Assembly (NCBI RefSeq): GCF_945956965.1
Contig: NZ_CAMFJS010000005.1
Coordinates: 124,001-188,000 of the forward strand
Length of the DNA stretch: 64,000 nt
Source: an uncultured Roseateles sp.
GTDB taxonomy: Bacteria > Pseudomonadota > Gammaproteobacteria > Burkholderiales > Burkholderiaceae_C
Reading direction: 5' to 3'
The stretch's first letter is position 1. Each line of letters opens with the position of its first letter. Both the position numbers and the translations under genes were made by a program. Positions 9,356 to 19,308 of the stretch are shown here, piece after piece. The notes beneath the pieces are model-generated. The model was not told where the DNA came from. It worked only from the letters and a program-made list of their open reading frames with translations, and ran no database searches.

Positions 9356-10534
9356 ATGAATTTGAACTTCACACCCGAGGAACAGGCCTTTCGCGCCGAA
9401 ATCCGCGAATGGGTGAGCAACAACCTTCCCGCTGACATCAGCCAGAAAGTCCAGCAGGCCCAGCGCCTGAACAAGGACGATCTGCAGCGCTGGGCCAAGA
9501 TTCTTGGCGCCAAAGGCTGGCATGGCTGGGCCTGGCCCAAAGCCTTTGGCGGGCCGGGCTGGAATGCCGTTCAACGCCATTTGTTCGAAGAGGAATGCGC
9601 CATGGCCGGCGCGCCGCGCATCGTGCCCTTCGGCCCGGTGATGGTGGCACCGGTGATCATGGCTTTCGGCTCACGCGAGCAGCAAGAGCGCCACCTGCCC
9701 GGCATCATGAGCGGCGAAGTCTGGTGGAGTCAGGGCTATAGCGAGCCAGGCTCGGGCTCGGACCTGGCTTCGGTGAAAACCAAGGCGGAGCGGGTGGGCG
9801 ATAAATACATCGTCAACGGCCAGAAGACCTGGACCACCCTGGGCCAATACGGCGACTGGATCTTCTGCCTGGTGCGCACCGACAGCTCCGGCAAGCCGCA
9901 GACCGGCATTTCTTTCTTGCTGATCGACATGAAGTCACCCGGCGTCACCGTGCGCCCCATCATTATGCTGGATGGCGAACATGAGGTGAACGAGGTGTTT
10001 TTCGACAATGTCGAAGTGCCGGTGGAAAACCTCGTGGGCGAGGAAAACAAGGGCTGGACCTATGCCAAATACTTGCTGGCCCACGAACGCACCAATATTG
10101 CCGATGTGAACCGCGGCAAGCGCGAGTTGGAACGGCTCAAGCGCATCGCCAAGGCCGAAGGCCTGTGGGAAGACCAACGCTTCCGCGACCAGATCGCCCT
10201 GCTGGAGGTCGATCTCGTGGCGCTGGAGATGATGGTGCTACGCGTGCTGTCAGCGGAAAAGAGCGGTAAGCAGTCACTCGATGTGGCGGGGCTTTTGAAG
10301 ATTCGCGGCAGCGAGATCCAGCAGCGCTACACCGAGTTGATGATGCAAGCCGGCGGCCCCAACAGCCTGCCTTTCATCCATGAGGCGATGGAAGCTGGCT
10401 GGCAAGGCGACCATGTCGGCCCGGCCCACTGCGCGTCACTTGCCAGCCATTACTTCAACTACCGCAAGACCACCATCTACGGTGGATCGAACGAAGTGCA
10501 GCGCAATATCGTCGCCCAGACGGTGCTTGGTTAA
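9356..10534 (+). CDS. Acyl-CoA dehydrogenase, pimeloyl-CoA dehydrogenase large-subunit-like
   Basis: 392-residue FAD flavoprotein that oxidises an acyl-CoA to the trans-2-enoyl-CoA. Visible family features are the N-terminal helical domain (MNLNFTPEEQAFR), the FAD/substrate segment YSEPGSGSDLASVKT, the beta-domain TWTTLGQYGDW, and the C-terminal FNYRKTTIYGGSNEVQRNI typical of class I ACADs. The start has a good RBS (AGGAGA). A second, more divergent ACAD follows after 12 bases. This two-gene layout resembles the large and small subunits of pimeloyl-CoA dehydrogenase (PimC/PimD); the actual chain specificity cannot be read from sequence. Confidence 0.88.
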   Translation: MNLNFTPEEQAFRAEIREWVSNNLPADISQKVQQAQRLNKDDLQRWAKILGAKGWHGWAWPKAFGGPGWNAVQRHLFEEECAMAGAPRIVPFGPVMVAPVIMAFGSREQQERHLPGIMSGEVWWSQGYSEPGSGSDLASVKTKAERVGDKYIVNGQKTWTTLGQYGDWIFCLVRTDSSGKPQTGISFLLIDMKSPGVTVRPIIMLDGEHEVNEVFFDNVEVPVENLVGEENKGWTYAKYLLAHERTNIADVNRGKRELERLKRIAKAEGLWEDQRFRDQIALLEVDLVALEMMVLRVLSAEKSGKQSLDVAGLLKIRGSEIQQRYTELMMQAGGPNSLPFIHEAMEAGWQGDHVGPAHCASLASHYFNYRKTTIYGGSNEVQRNIVAQTVLG

Positions 10535-10546
10535 GAGGACACAGAC

Positions 10547-11668
10547 ATGGACTTTGATTTCACCGAAGACCAAGAATCGCTGCGCGAAGCCCTGCGCCGC
10601 TGGGTCGAGAAAGATTACAGCTTCGAGCGCCGCCAAAGCATCGTCAAGGCCGGCGGCTTCAGTCGCGAGGCCTGGGACGGCTTGCTCGGCCTCGGCCTGG
10701 GTGGCCTGCTCATCCCCGAAAGCCAAGGCGGCCTGGGCTTTGGCGCCGTCGACGCCATGGTGGTGATGGAGGAATTGGGTCGCGGCATCGTCATGGAGCC
10801 CTTTGCGCAAGCCGGGCTGATGGCGCCCGTGGTGCTGGCCCATGCCCCTGCCGCCACGCAAGCCGCCTGGCTGCCGCGCATGGCCAGCGGCGAGGCCTTG
10901 CTGGTGCTGGCGCATCAGGAACAAGGCGCGCGCTATCGGCATGAGCAGATCAAGACACTGGCACGCGATCACAAACTCACTGGCAGCAAGACGCTGGTAG
11001 CAGCAGGCGATGTCGCCGATGCCTTCATCGTGCCGGCCCGGCTGGAAGCGGCTGAAGGCGGGGGCATTGCGCTCTATCTGGTCGAGCGGCAGCAAGCGGG
11101 TGTCAGCACCCGGGCCTACAGCTTGCAAGACGGCTCGCGCGCGGCCGAGTTGGTTTTGCAAGACGCAGCCGCCACGTTGCTGGTGGGGCGTGAGCAAGGC
11201 CTGGCCGTGCTGGAGTTGGCGCTCGACTGGGGAATTGCCGCCTTGTGCGCCGAGGGCGTGGGGGCGATGGAAAAGCTGTTGGCCATCACGGCCGACTACC
11301 TCAACACGCGCAAGCAGTTCGGCGTCGTCATCAGCAGCTTCCAAGCCCTTCGCCACCGCATGGCCGATATGAAAATGCAGCTGGAGCTGGCCCGCTCGAT
11401 GAGCTATTTCGCCACCCTCAAGCTGGGCGATGCGCCCGATGCGCGCCGCATGGCGCTGTCGCAAGCCAAGCTGCAGCTGTGCAACTCCATGCGCTTTGTC
11501 GGGCAGCAGTGCACCCAGCTGCACGGCGGCATTGGCGTGACCGACGAGTACATCAGCAGCCACTACTTCAAACGCCTGACCGTCATGGGCATGCAGTTCG
11601 GTGACGATCTGCACCACCTGGGCGAAGTCAGCCAGCGCATGCAGGACAAGGCCGGTGTATTCACCTGA
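10547..11668 (+). CDS. Acyl-CoA dehydrogenase, pimeloyl-CoA dehydrogenase small-subunit-like
   Basis: 373 residues, N-terminus MDFDFTEDQESLREALRRW, with the C-terminal ACAD segment QLHGGIGVTDEYISSHYFKR. It is more divergent than its partner. The FAD/substrate loop (WSQGYSEPGSGSD in the partner) is replaced by LAHQEQGARYRHEQ, which suggests a mainly structural or accessory role in a heteromeric enzyme (inference). It has an AGAGGA ribosome-binding site and lies 12 bases after the large-subunit-like gene, so the two are co-transcribed and presumably share control by the upstream palindrome. Confidence 0.87.
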   Translation: MDFDFTEDQESLREALRRWVEKDYSFERRQSIVKAGGFSREAWDGLLGLGLGGLLIPESQGGLGFGAVDAMVVMEELGRGIVMEPFAQAGLMAPVVLAHAPAATQAAWLPRMASGEALLVLAHQEQGARYRHEQIKTLARDHKLTGSKTLVAAGDVADAFIVPARLEAAEGGGIALYLVERQQAGVSTRAYSLQDGSRAAELVLQDAAATLLVGREQGLAVLELALDWGIAALCAEGVGAMEKLLAITADYLNTRKQFGVVISSFQALRHRMADMKMQLELARSMSYFATLKLGDAPDARRMALSQAKLQLCNSMRFVGQQCTQLHGGIGVTDEYISSHYFKRLTVMGMQFGDDLHHLGEVSQRMQDKAGVFT

Positions 11669-11692
11669 AGGCGGCTGAGGGACAATGGCGGC

Positions 11693-12439
11693 ATGAAAAT
11701 GCGCCTGTCCCAAATCCTCTTCTCCCAAGGCTTCGGCACCCGCCGCTTGTGCTCGGGCTTGATCTACAACGAGCAAGTCAGCGTCGCTGGCGAGATGGTC
11801 GATGACCCGGACGCCGAGTTCGAAACCGAGGGCTTCAGCTTTGAAGTCAGCGGCAAGACCTGGCCCTTCTACGACAAGGCCTTGATTCTGCTGAACAAGC
11901 CGGCCGGCTACGAATGCTCGCGCAAGCCCAAGCATCACCCCAGCGTGATGAACCTGCTGCCCGCCCCCTTGCGCGAGCGCGATGTTCAGCCCATTGGCCG
12001 GCTGGACGAAGACACCACCGGCCTGCTGCTGCTGACCGATGACGGCACGCTGATCCACAAGCTCACCAGCCCCAAGCACCATGTGCCCAAGGTGTATGAG
12101 GCCCAGTGCAAGCATCCGGTCACGCCCGAGATGGTGGCCAAGTTGCTGGAAGGCGTGGAGTTGCGGGAACCTGAATCCACCAGCGCCAACAAGCCGGTGC
12201 GCACCACGCCTTATGTCGGCGAGGTGGTCAAGGCCGAAGGCGCCGAAAGCTTTGGCACGCACGGCCTGCGCTTGACCCTGGTTGAAGGCAAGTACCACCA
12301 AGTCAAGCGCATGGTGGCGGCGGCCGGCAACCGGGTCGAAAGCCTGCACCGCCCGCGTTTTGGCGCCCTGGACTTGCCCAGCGATCTCAAGCCAGGCGAA
12401 TGGATCTGGGTCAGCAGCCCCAAGCTCATCACACCCTGA
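11693..12439 (+). CDS. rsuA: RsuA-family 16S rRNA pseudouridine synthase
   Basis: 248 residues. An S4-like N-terminal segment (MRLSQILFSQGFGTRR) precedes the catalytic domain, with LNKPAGYECS and the catalytic-Asp motif GRLDEDTTGLLLLTDDG. The C-terminal part contains EGKYHQVKRMVAAAGNRVESLHR, typical of RsuA/RluB/E/F enzymes. RsuA converts U516 of 16S rRNA to pseudouridine; other family members act on 23S rRNA, so the precise target is inferred from overall similarity. An ATG two codons downstream is an equally possible start. Confidence 0.88.
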   Translation: MKMRLSQILFSQGFGTRRLCSGLIYNEQVSVAGEMVDDPDAEFETEGFSFEVSGKTWPFYDKALILLNKPAGYECSRKPKHHPSVMNLLPAPLRERDVQPIGRLDEDTTGLLLLTDDGTLIHKLTSPKHHVPKVYEAQCKHPVTPEMVAKLLEGVELREPESTSANKPVRTTPYVGEVVKAEGAESFGTHGLRLTLVEGKYHQVKRMVAAAGNRVESLHRPRFGALDLPSDLKPGEWIWVSSPKLITP

Positions 12440-12479
12440 GCGCGCGTCGACTCGCCAACTCACGCTCTCTTGACCCCGC

Positions 12480-12500
12480 GCAAACCCCTAGTGGGTTTGC
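12480..12500. other. Hairpin after the pseudouridine synthase gene
   Basis: An eight-base perfect inverted repeat (GCAAACCC/GGGTTTGC) with a five-base loop, 41 bases after the stop codon. No T-run follows, so it may be a weak terminator or a binding site in the leader of the downstream kinase gene. Confidence 0.45.
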
Positions 12501-12663
12501 ATGAAATCTGCGGCGCCCATGCGACGCTCTAGGGTTCATACCGGGTAATTTGTCACATCCGGCAGGTACAAACTCTCCCCTTGGAGGATGGGCGCAGCAC
12601 GCAGAGGCTGCCCCGCTAGCAGAGCGCCGGCATCAGCCGGGCCAGTGGTCGAGGGATTGAGAA

Positions 12664-14694
12664 ATGTACACACAGCCATCTCCTGGTTCGCCGGGTGTGG
12701 GTGATGAGGGCGCATGCCCCAATATCGCCAGCAGCGTCAAGCTCGAGCAGCTGGCCGCCTTGCTGGGCCGAAGCGTCACCCCCAGCATCGCCGGGCTGGC
12801 GTACAGCATGGTGCCGGTGCTGCTGTTCTGGCCGCATCTGTCAAAAATCATGCTGCTGAGCTGGCTGGCAATGCGGGCGCTGATCGTGTCCCTGCGCTGG
12901 GCCGATGTGCTGCGCTTCAAGCGCATGAAGCCCGCCACCTTGACCCTGGCGCAAACCGACCGCTGGCGCCAACGCCACCTGCTGCTGCTGGGCCTGGACG
13001 CCTTCAGCTGGGGCGTGATGGGACATCTCTTCTACCTGCCTGCCGCGCCTGAACTCAATGGCCTGATCCTGGCCTCGGTGCTGGCCGTGATGGCCATCAG
13101 CCTGTTCTCGCTCGGCAATACCTTCAGCGCCAACCTCGTGTGTTCATCCCTGGCCGTCCTGCCCATGGTGTTGCACCAGTTCAGCCTGGGCACGATGACG
13201 GCAAGCTTCACCGGACTGGGCCTGCTGATCTTCCTGGGCCTGGCCCTGAGTGAATCGCGCAAGATGGAGCAGCGGCTGACCGAGTTGCTGCGCCACCGCT
13301 TCGCCAATGCCTGGGTGGCCGAGCAGCGCCAGCAAGCCCTGCAAACCGCCGAGCATTCCAGCACCAGCAAGAGCCGCTTCGTGGCCGTGATGAGCCATGA
13401 GATCCGCACCCCGCTGAACGGCATCCTGGGCATGACCCAGTTGCTGGAGCGCTCCAATCTGGACGGCACGCAGCGCGAGCAGGTCAACATCATGCGGCGC
13501 TCCGGCCAGCACTTGCTGGCCCTGGTCAACGACATCCTGGACCTGGCCCGCATCGAATCCGGCAAGCTGGCAGTCGACACCGGGCCGGTGAATCTACGCG
13601 AAACGGTGGACGATGTGTGCCAGCTGCTGTCACAAACCGCGCATGAGAAGGGCCTGGCCTTCGATTTGCGGCTCAGCCCGGCCCTGCCGCATTTCGCGCT
13701 GGGTGATGCCTCCCGCATCAAGCAAGTGCTGCACAACCTGATCGGCAATGCCATCAAGTTCACCGAGAAGGGTCATGTCCGCGTGGAAGTGGCCACCGTG
13801 CACGATATGCGCGCCGGCACCATGCTGCGCTTCGCGGTGCACGACAGCGGCGAAGGCATTGCGGCTGACCAACTGGAGCGTGTTTTCGCACCCTTCGAGC
13901 AAGCCCAAGACCTGCGCCGCAAAACCTCCAGCAAACGCAAGGACGGCACCGGCCTGGGCCTGACGATTTCGCGCGAACTGGCGCGGGCCATGGGTGGCGA
14001 TCTGCGCTGCAGCTCGGCGCCGGGCCACGGCTCGCTGTTCGAATTCACCCTGCCGCTGCAGCCTTGCGAAGCCAGCAACAGCGATAAGTCGAGCGAGGCC
14101 GCAGCGCCCGCCACAACGCCCTCGCCCGCTCCTGCGGCAGAACCGGCGGCCCAGGCCTTGGGCGGCAACCTCGGTGACCTGCTCGCAGCCGCAACCAGCA
14201 CACCCTCGCCGGAGGAACCCACAGTTGCAGCAAAGCCGGTCGCGCCAACAGCCAGCAGCCAGCCCACCGCCCAGGCGAAGCGCCCTGCGCGCCAGGTGCC
14301 GCGCCTGAGCGGCCGCGTGCTGCTGGTGGACGATAGCGCGGTCAATGTGCTGGTGGCCTCGTCCATGCTGGAGCAATGCGGCTTGCAGGTCGACCAGGCC
14401 GAAAACGGCCAAGAAGCGCTCGATCAGCTCAAGACCAAGGACTACGACTTGGTCTTGATGGATTGCCAGATGCCGGTGCTGGACGGCTTTGAGGCCACCC
14501 GCCAATGGCGCAGCATCGAGCGCCGCGAAGCGATGGGCCATGTGCCCATCGTGGCCCTGACTGCCAGCGCGGTCAACGGCGACCGCGACCGCTGCATCCA
14601 AAGCGGCATGGACGACTATCTGGTCAAGCCCTTCGAAATGGATGATTTGCTGGGCGTGGCCCAGCGCCATTTGTCTGCAACACAGGCCGCCTGA
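12664..14694 (+). CDS. Polytopic hybrid sensor histidine kinase (HK-REC)
   Basis: 676 residues. Five or six hydrophobic segments occupy about residues 40-195 with almost no periplasmic loop, so the sensor is the membrane domain itself. HisKA follows, with His245 in [12 protein letters not shown], then an HATPase with LIGNAIKFTE, DSGEGI and [10 protein letters not shown] long Ala/Pro-rich linker (about residues 465-550) precedes a receiver domain with Asp600 in LVLMDCQMPVLDG. No Hpt domain or response regulator is adjacent. A 224-base gap separates it from the preceding gene, so it probably has its own promoter. Confidence 0.92.
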   Translation: MYTQPSPGSPGVGDEGACPNIASSVKLEQLAALLGRSVTPSIAGLAYSMVPVLLFWPHLSKIMLLSWLAMRALIVSLRWADVLRFKRMKPATLTLAQTDRWRQRHLLLLGLDAFSWGVMGHLFYLPAAPELNGLILASVLAVMAISLFSLGNTFSANLVCSSLAVLPMVLHQFSLGTMTASFTGLGLLIFLGLALSESRKMEQRLTELLRHRFANAWVAEQRQQALQTAEHSSTSKSRFVAVMSHEIRTPLNGILGMTQLLERSNLDGTQREQVNIMRRSGQHLLALVNDILDLARIESGKLAVDTGPVNLRETVDDVCQLLSQTAHEKGLAFDLRLSPALPHFALGDASRIKQVLHNLIGNAIKFTEKGHVRVEVATVHDMRAGTMLRFAVHDSGEGIAADQLERVFAPFEQAQDLRRKTSSKRKDGTGLGLTISRELARAMGGDLRCSSAPGHGSLFEFTLPLQPCEASNSDKSSEAAAPATTPSPAPAAEPAAQALGGNLGDLLAAATSTPSPEEPTVAAKPVAPTASSQPTAQAKRPARQVPRLSGRVLLVDDSAVNVLVASSMLEQCGLQVDQAENGQEALDQLKTKDYDLVLMDCQMPVLDGFEATRQWRSIERREAMGHVPIVALTASAVNGDRDRCIQSGMDDYLVKPFEMDDLLGVAQRHLSATQAA

Positions 14695-14740
14695 ATGCCG
14701 GCGCCCGGGCTGCAGCCGGTGGCCCGGCGATAATCCACGC

Positions 14741-15781
14741 ATGCAGGTTTTTCGCGGTTTTCATCATCCCGGCATCGCCAGCGCTTGTGCGCTGACGATT
14801 GGCAATTTCGACGGCGTCCACCGCGGCCATCAGGCCATGCTGGCCTTGCTCAAATCGGAGGCCGAACATCGTGGCCTGCCGAGTTGCGTGATGAGCTTTG
14901 AGCCCCATCCGCGCGACTACTTTGCCGCCAAGCTCGGCAAGCCCGAGCTGGCGCCCGCCCGCATCGCCTTGCTGCGCGACAAGCTCAGCGAACTGGAGCG
15001 CTGCGGCATCGACCAAGTCATCGTGCTGCGCTTCGACGCCGCCCTGGCCGCGCTGAGTGCCCAGGACTTCATTCAACAAGTGCTGGTCCAGGGCCTGGGC
15101 AGCAAATACGTCTTGGTCGGTGACGACTTCCGCTTCGGCGCCAAGCGCCTGGGCGACTACGCCACCCTGGACGCCGCCGGCCGCGCCCAAGGCTTCGATG
15201 TGGCCCGCATGATGAGCTATGAGGTGCATGGCCTGCGCGTCAGCAGCTCGGCCGTGCGTGAGGCCCTGGCCGCTGGCGATATGGCTGCCGCCACCCGCTT
15301 GCTGGGCCGGCCCTACGCCATCTCAGGCCATGTCGTGCATGGCGCCAAGCTCGGCCGCAGCCTGGGCGAATCGGCACCTGCCGCGGGCGACGGCTTTCGC
15401 ACCCTGAACTTGCGCTTCACCCACGACAAGCCGGCCGCCCACGGCATCTTCGCGGTGCGGGTGCATGGGCTGGGGGGCCAGGTGCTGGACGGTGTGGCCT
15501 CTCTGGGCGTGCGCCCCACGGTGGAAGACGCCGGCCGGGTGCTGCTGGAGGTGCATTGCCTGGATTGGCCCGCCGAGCTGGGTGCAGCGGGCGGCTACGG
15601 TAAACTCGTGCGGGTGGAACTCCTGCACAAACTTCGCGATGAAGCCCGTTACGACGGGCTGGCTACGCTGACGGCCGCCATCGCCCAGGATGTTCGCGAC
15701 GCACGCGCTTTTTTTGCTGGCGCCCAGGCGCCCGGCGCCCACGCGGCCTTGCGGCGCCAGACCACCCGCGACCGAATTTGA
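14741..15781 (+). CDS. ribF: Bifunctional riboflavin kinase / FAD synthetase RibF
   Basis: Converts riboflavin to FMN and FMN to FAD. The 346-residue protein starts MQVFRGFHHPG. It has the nucleotidyltransferase signature TIGNFDGVHRGHQAML (about residues 18-33), GDDFRFGAKRLGD and VSSSAVREAL in the N-terminal FAD synthetase domain. The C-terminal riboflavin kinase domain includes RTLNLRF and GVASLGVRPTVE. I chose the ATG at 14741 because it begins exactly where family resemblance starts; an upstream in-frame start would overlap the preceding kinase gene. First gene of the conserved ribF-ileS-lspA cluster. Confidence 0.95.
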   Translation: MQVFRGFHHPGIASACALTIGNFDGVHRGHQAMLALLKSEAEHRGLPSCVMSFEPHPRDYFAAKLGKPELAPARIALLRDKLSELERCGIDQVIVLRFDAALAALSAQDFIQQVLVQGLGSKYVLVGDDFRFGAKRLGDYATLDAAGRAQGFDVARMMSYEVHGLRVSSSAVREALAAGDMAAATRLLGRPYAISGHVVHGAKLGRSLGESAPAAGDGFRTLNLRFTHDKPAAHGIFAVRVHGLGGQVLDGVASLGVRPTVEDAGRVLLEVHCLDWPAELGAAGGYGKLVRVELLHKLRDEARYDGLATLTAAIAQDVRDARAFFAGAQAPGAHAALRRQTTRDRI

Positions 15782-15880
15782 GGCTGACAGCAGGATCTGC
15801 CCTGCTTCGCTGAATCGCCTCTTTCTCCGCTTCAAATCCCCCAAGGCTGCGCCTCCCGCCTGGCCTCACCGAGTTTTGCC

Positions 15881-18715
15881 ATGAGCACCACCAAAGACTA
15901 TCGCGCCACCCTCAATCTGCCCGACACCCCCTTCCCCATGCGCGGCGACCTGCCCAAGCGCGAGGCCGGCTGGGTCAAGGAATGGGACGACCACGGGGTC
16001 TACAAAAAGTTGCGCGATGCGCGCTGCGGCGCGCCGAAATTCGTTTTGCATGACGGCCCGCCCTATGCCAATGGCCAGATCCACATCGGCCACGCCGCCA
16101 ACAAAATCCTCAAGGACATGATCGTCAAGGCGCGCCAGCTCAAGGGCATGGACGCCGCTTACATCCCGGGCTGGGACTGCCACGGCCTGCCGATCGAGAA
16201 CCAGATCGAAAAGACCTTCGGCCGCGGCCTGCCGCGCGATGAGGTGCAGGCCAAGAGCCGCGCCTACGCCGGCGAGCAGATCGACGCGCAGCGCCTGGAC
16301 TTCAAGCGCCTGGGCGTGCTGGGCGAGTGGGACAACCCTTACCGCACCATGAACTTCGCCAACGAGGCGGGCGAGATTCGCGTGCTCAAGCGCTTGTTCG
16401 AGCGCGGCTTTGTCTACCGCGGCCTCAAGCCCGTGTACTGGTGCTTTGACTGCGGCTCCTCGCTGGCCGAGTTCGAAATCGAATATCAAGACAAGCAAAG
16501 CCCGGCCGTGGACGTGGCCTTGCTGAGCGCCGAGCCCGAGAAGCTGGCCGCTGCCTTTGGCCTCCCCGCGCTGAACAAAGAAGCCTTCACCGTCATCTGG
16601 ACCACCACGCCCTGGACCATCCCGGCCAACCAGGCGCTGAACCTGAACCCGGAGCTGGTCTACGCCCTGGTGGACACGCCGCGCGGCATCTTCATGGTGG
16701 CCGAAGCCCTGGTGGAGAAGTGCTTGGCGCGCTGGAAGCTCGAAGGCGCGGTGCTGGCCACCACCGTCGGCAAAAACCTGGCGATGCTGAAGTTCAAGCA
16801 TCCCCTGGCCCATGTGGATGCCGGCTTCGACCGCACAAGCCCCGTCTACCTGGCCGATTACGCCACCGCCGAAGACGGCACCGGCGTGGTTCACTCCGCG
16901 CCCGCCTACGGTCTGGACGACTTCCAGAGCTGCATCAGCCACGGCATGGCCTTCAAGGACATCCTCAACCCCGTGCAAGGCAATGGCCAGTACGAGGCCG
17001 AACTGCCGCTGTTCGGCGGCCTGCACATCTGGAAGGCCAACCCCGTCATCGCCCAAGCGCTGGAAGACGCGGACCGCCTGCTCTCGCACGTCAAGATCAC
17101 CCACAGCTACCCGCACTGCTGGCGCCACAAGACACCGGTGATCTACCGCGCCGCGGCCCAGTGGTTTGTGCGCATGGACGAAGGTGAAGGCTTGTTCGCC
17201 ATCGATGCACCCGCGAAAAGCTTGCGCCAGACCGCACTGGAAGCCATCGAAGCCACCGGCTTCTACCCCGAGAACGGCCGCGCCCGCCTGCGCGACATGA
17301 TCGCCGGCCGCCCCGACTGGTGCATCTCGCGCCAGCGCAGCTGGGGCGTGCCTCTGCCCATCTTCCTGCACAAGGACAGCGGCCAACCTCACCCCGACAC
17401 CCTGGCCTTCATCGAGCGCGCCGCCGCCCTGGTGGAAGCCGGCGGCGTGGAAGCCTGGGCCAAGCTGGACCCGGCCGAGTGGCTGAGCGAGCAAGCCGAG
17501 CACTACAGCAAGGGCAGCGACATCCTGGACGTGTGGTTCGACTCCGGCTCCACCTTCGAGCATGTGCTCAAGGGCAGCCACAAGGGTGCGGCGCATGAGA
17601 GCGGCCCCGAGGCCGATCTGTATCTGGAAGGCCATGACCAGCACCGCGGTTGGTTCCATTCCAGCTTGCTGATCGCCTGCGCCCTGCACGGCCGCGCGCC
17701 CTACAAGGGCTTGCTGACCCACGGCTTCGTGGTGGACGGCAAGGGTCGCAAGATGAGCAAGTCCGAGGGCAATGTGGTGGCCCCGCAAGCCGTCAGCGAC
17801 AAGATGGGCGCCGAAATCCTGCGCCTGTGGTGTGCCTCCACCGATTACTCGGGCGATCTTGGCCTGGACGACAAGATCCTGGCCCGCGTGGTGGACGCCT
17901 ACCGCCGCATCCGCAACACCTTGCGCTTCTTGCTGGCCAACGTCAGCGACTTCGATGCCGCCACGCAAAGCGTGCCGCTGGAGCAGTTGCTGGAAGTGGA
18001 CCGCTTTGCCCTGGCCCGCGCCGCCGAGTTGCAGGCCGACATCCTGGCCCACTTCGAGCGCTATGAGTTCCACCCCGTGGTGGCCAAGCTGCAGGTGTAT
18101 TGCTCGGAAGACCTGGGCGCCTTTTACCTCGATGTGCTGAAGGACCGCCTCTACACCACCGCCCCGGGCTCGCTGGCGCGCCGCTCGGCACAGACCGCGC
18201 TGTGGCACATCACCCAGGCCATGCTGCGCTGGATGGCGCCTTTCCTGAGCTTCACCGCCGAGGAGGCCTGGAAGGTCTTTGCCGGCGCCCAGCCGGGTGA
18301 GAGCATCTTCACCGAGACCTACTGGCAGTTCGAAGCCGCTGACACGGCCTTGCTGGCCAAGTGGGGCCGCATCCGCGAGATCCGCGAGGCGGTCAACAAG
18401 GCCATCGAGGATGTTCGCTCCGCCGGTGGCGTGGGCTCATCGCTGCAGGCCGAGGTGGTCCTGGGCGTGAACCCGCAAGACCTGAGCCTGCTGCAGTCCC
18501 TGGGCGAGGATTTGAAATTCGTGCTGATCACCTCGGCCGCCAGCTTGGTGGCTGCGGATGAGTTGAGCGTCACGGTCACGCCGTCCACCCAGCAAAAGTG
18601 TGAGCGCTGCTGGCACTACCGCGATGACGTCGGCAGCAATCCCGAGCACCCGACCATTTGCGGCCGCTGCGACAGCAATCTGCACGGCACGGGCGAAACA
18701 CGCCTGGTGGCCTGA
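15881..18715 (+). CDS. ileS: Isoleucyl-tRNA synthetase
   Basis: 944-residue class I aminoacyl-tRNA synthetase that charges tRNA-Ile. The ATP-binding HIGH motif is at residues 68-71 (in [11 protein letters not shown]) and KMSKS at 624-628 (in [10 protein letters not shown]). Between them lies the CP1 editing domain with the [13 protein letters not shown] segment. A zinc-binding C-terminus has paired cysteines (CERCWHY and ICGRCDSN). The length matches bacterial IleRS. It lies 99 bases after ribF and 38 bases before lspA in the gene order common to proteobacteria. Confidence 0.98.
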   Translation: MSTTKDYRATLNLPDTPFPMRGDLPKREAGWVKEWDDHGVYKKLRDARCGAPKFVLHDGPPYANGQIHIGHAANKILKDMIVKARQLKGMDAAYIPGWDCHGLPIENQIEKTFGRGLPRDEVQAKSRAYAGEQIDAQRLDFKRLGVLGEWDNPYRTMNFANEAGEIRVLKRLFERGFVYRGLKPVYWCFDCGSSLAEFEIEYQDKQSPAVDVALLSAEPEKLAAAFGLPALNKEAFTVIWTTTPWTIPANQALNLNPELVYALVDTPRGIFMVAEALVEKCLARWKLEGAVLATTVGKNLAMLKFKHPLAHVDAGFDRTSPVYLADYATAEDGTGVVHSAPAYGLDDFQSCISHGMAFKDILNPVQGNGQYEAELPLFGGLHIWKANPVIAQALEDADRLLSHVKITHSYPHCWRHKTPVIYRAAAQWFVRMDEGEGLFAIDAPAKSLRQTALEAIEATGFYPENGRARLRDMIAGRPDWCISRQRSWGVPLPIFLHKDSGQPHPDTLAFIERAAALVEAGGVEAWAKLDPAEWLSEQAEHYSKGSDILDVWFDSGSTFEHVLKGSHKGAAHESGPEADLYLEGHDQHRGWFHSSLLIACALHGRAPYKGLLTHGFVVDGKGRKMSKSEGNVVAPQAVSDKMGAEILRLWCASTDYSGDLGLDDKILARVVDAYRRIRNTLRFLLANVSDFDAATQSVPLEQLLEVDRFALARAAELQADILAHFERYEFHPVVAKLQVYCSEDLGAFYLDVLKDRLYTTAPGSLARRSAQTALWHITQAMLRWMAPFLSFTAEEAWKVFAGAQPGESIFTETYWQFEAADTALLAKWGRIREIREAVNKAIEDVRSAGGVGSSLQAEVVLGVNPQDLSLLQSLGEDLKFVLITSAASLVAADELSVTVTPSTQQKCERCWHYRDDVGSNPEHPTICGRCDSNLHGTGETRLVA

Positions 18716-18753
18716 ACGACTTTTGGCGCAAGAGAAGCAATAACACCCCCTTC

Positions 18754-19251
18754 ATGGCAACAAAAAAAACTGCCGGCGGCAATCGCCTGGGCCTGTGGCT
18801 GGGCATCGCCCTGATCGTCATCTTGCTGGACCAGTTCACCAAGGTGCTCATCCTCGGTAACTTCCAGCTCGGCGACAGCCGCTATGTCACCAGCTTCTTC
18901 AATGTGGTGCGGGTGCACAACTACGGCGCCGCCTTCAGCTTCTTGCACGATGCCGGAGGCTGGCAACGCTGGTTCTTCGTCGGCCTGGGCGCGGCGGCCA
19001 CCGTCTTCATCACCGTGATGCTGCGCCGCCATGGGCAGCAAAGCTTGTTCGCCTGTGCGCTGAGCCTGATTTTGGGTGGCGCCATCGGCAATGTGGTGGA
19101 CCGCCTGATGCACGGCTATGTGGTGGACTTCATTCAAGTCCACTGGGGCGCGAAGTACTACTTCCCCTCTTTCAACATCGCCGACAGCGCCATCACCATC
19201 GGCGCCGTGCTGCTGATCCTGGATGAGTTGCGCCGGGTGCGCAAAGGGTAA
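18754..19251 (+). CDS. lspA: Lipoprotein signal peptidase LspA
   Basis: 165-residue inner-membrane aspartic protease (signal peptidase II) that cleaves prolipoprotein signal peptides after lipidation. It has four predicted membrane helices. The family's catalytic aspartates sit in [15 protein letters not shown] and [11 protein letters not shown], and LLDQFTKVL and NYGAAFSFL are conserved. I chose the ATG at 18754, 38 bases after ileS; an earlier in-frame start would overlap ileS. Confidence 0.96.
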   Translation: MATKKTAGGNRLGLWLGIALIVILLDQFTKVLILGNFQLGDSRYVTSFFNVVRVHNYGAAFSFLHDAGGWQRWFFVGLGAAATVFITVMLRRHGQQSLFACALSLILGGAIGNVVDRLMHGYVVDFIQVHWGAKYYFPSFNIADSAITIGAVLLILDELRRVRKG

Positions 19252-19308
19252 AACCGGCTAGGACAAGTCCCCTGGTGGGCGCTTGGCGCGTGGCCTACGC
19301 TGCGTGGC

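Noticed and set aside
10436-12463. A 675-codon open frame antisense to the acyl-CoA dehydrogenase and rsuA genes
   Set aside because: It spans three real genes on the other strand and shows no family resemblance.
15866-18208. A 780-codon open frame antisense to ileS
   Set aside because: ileS is certain; the antisense frame is a high-GC artefact without recognisable domains.
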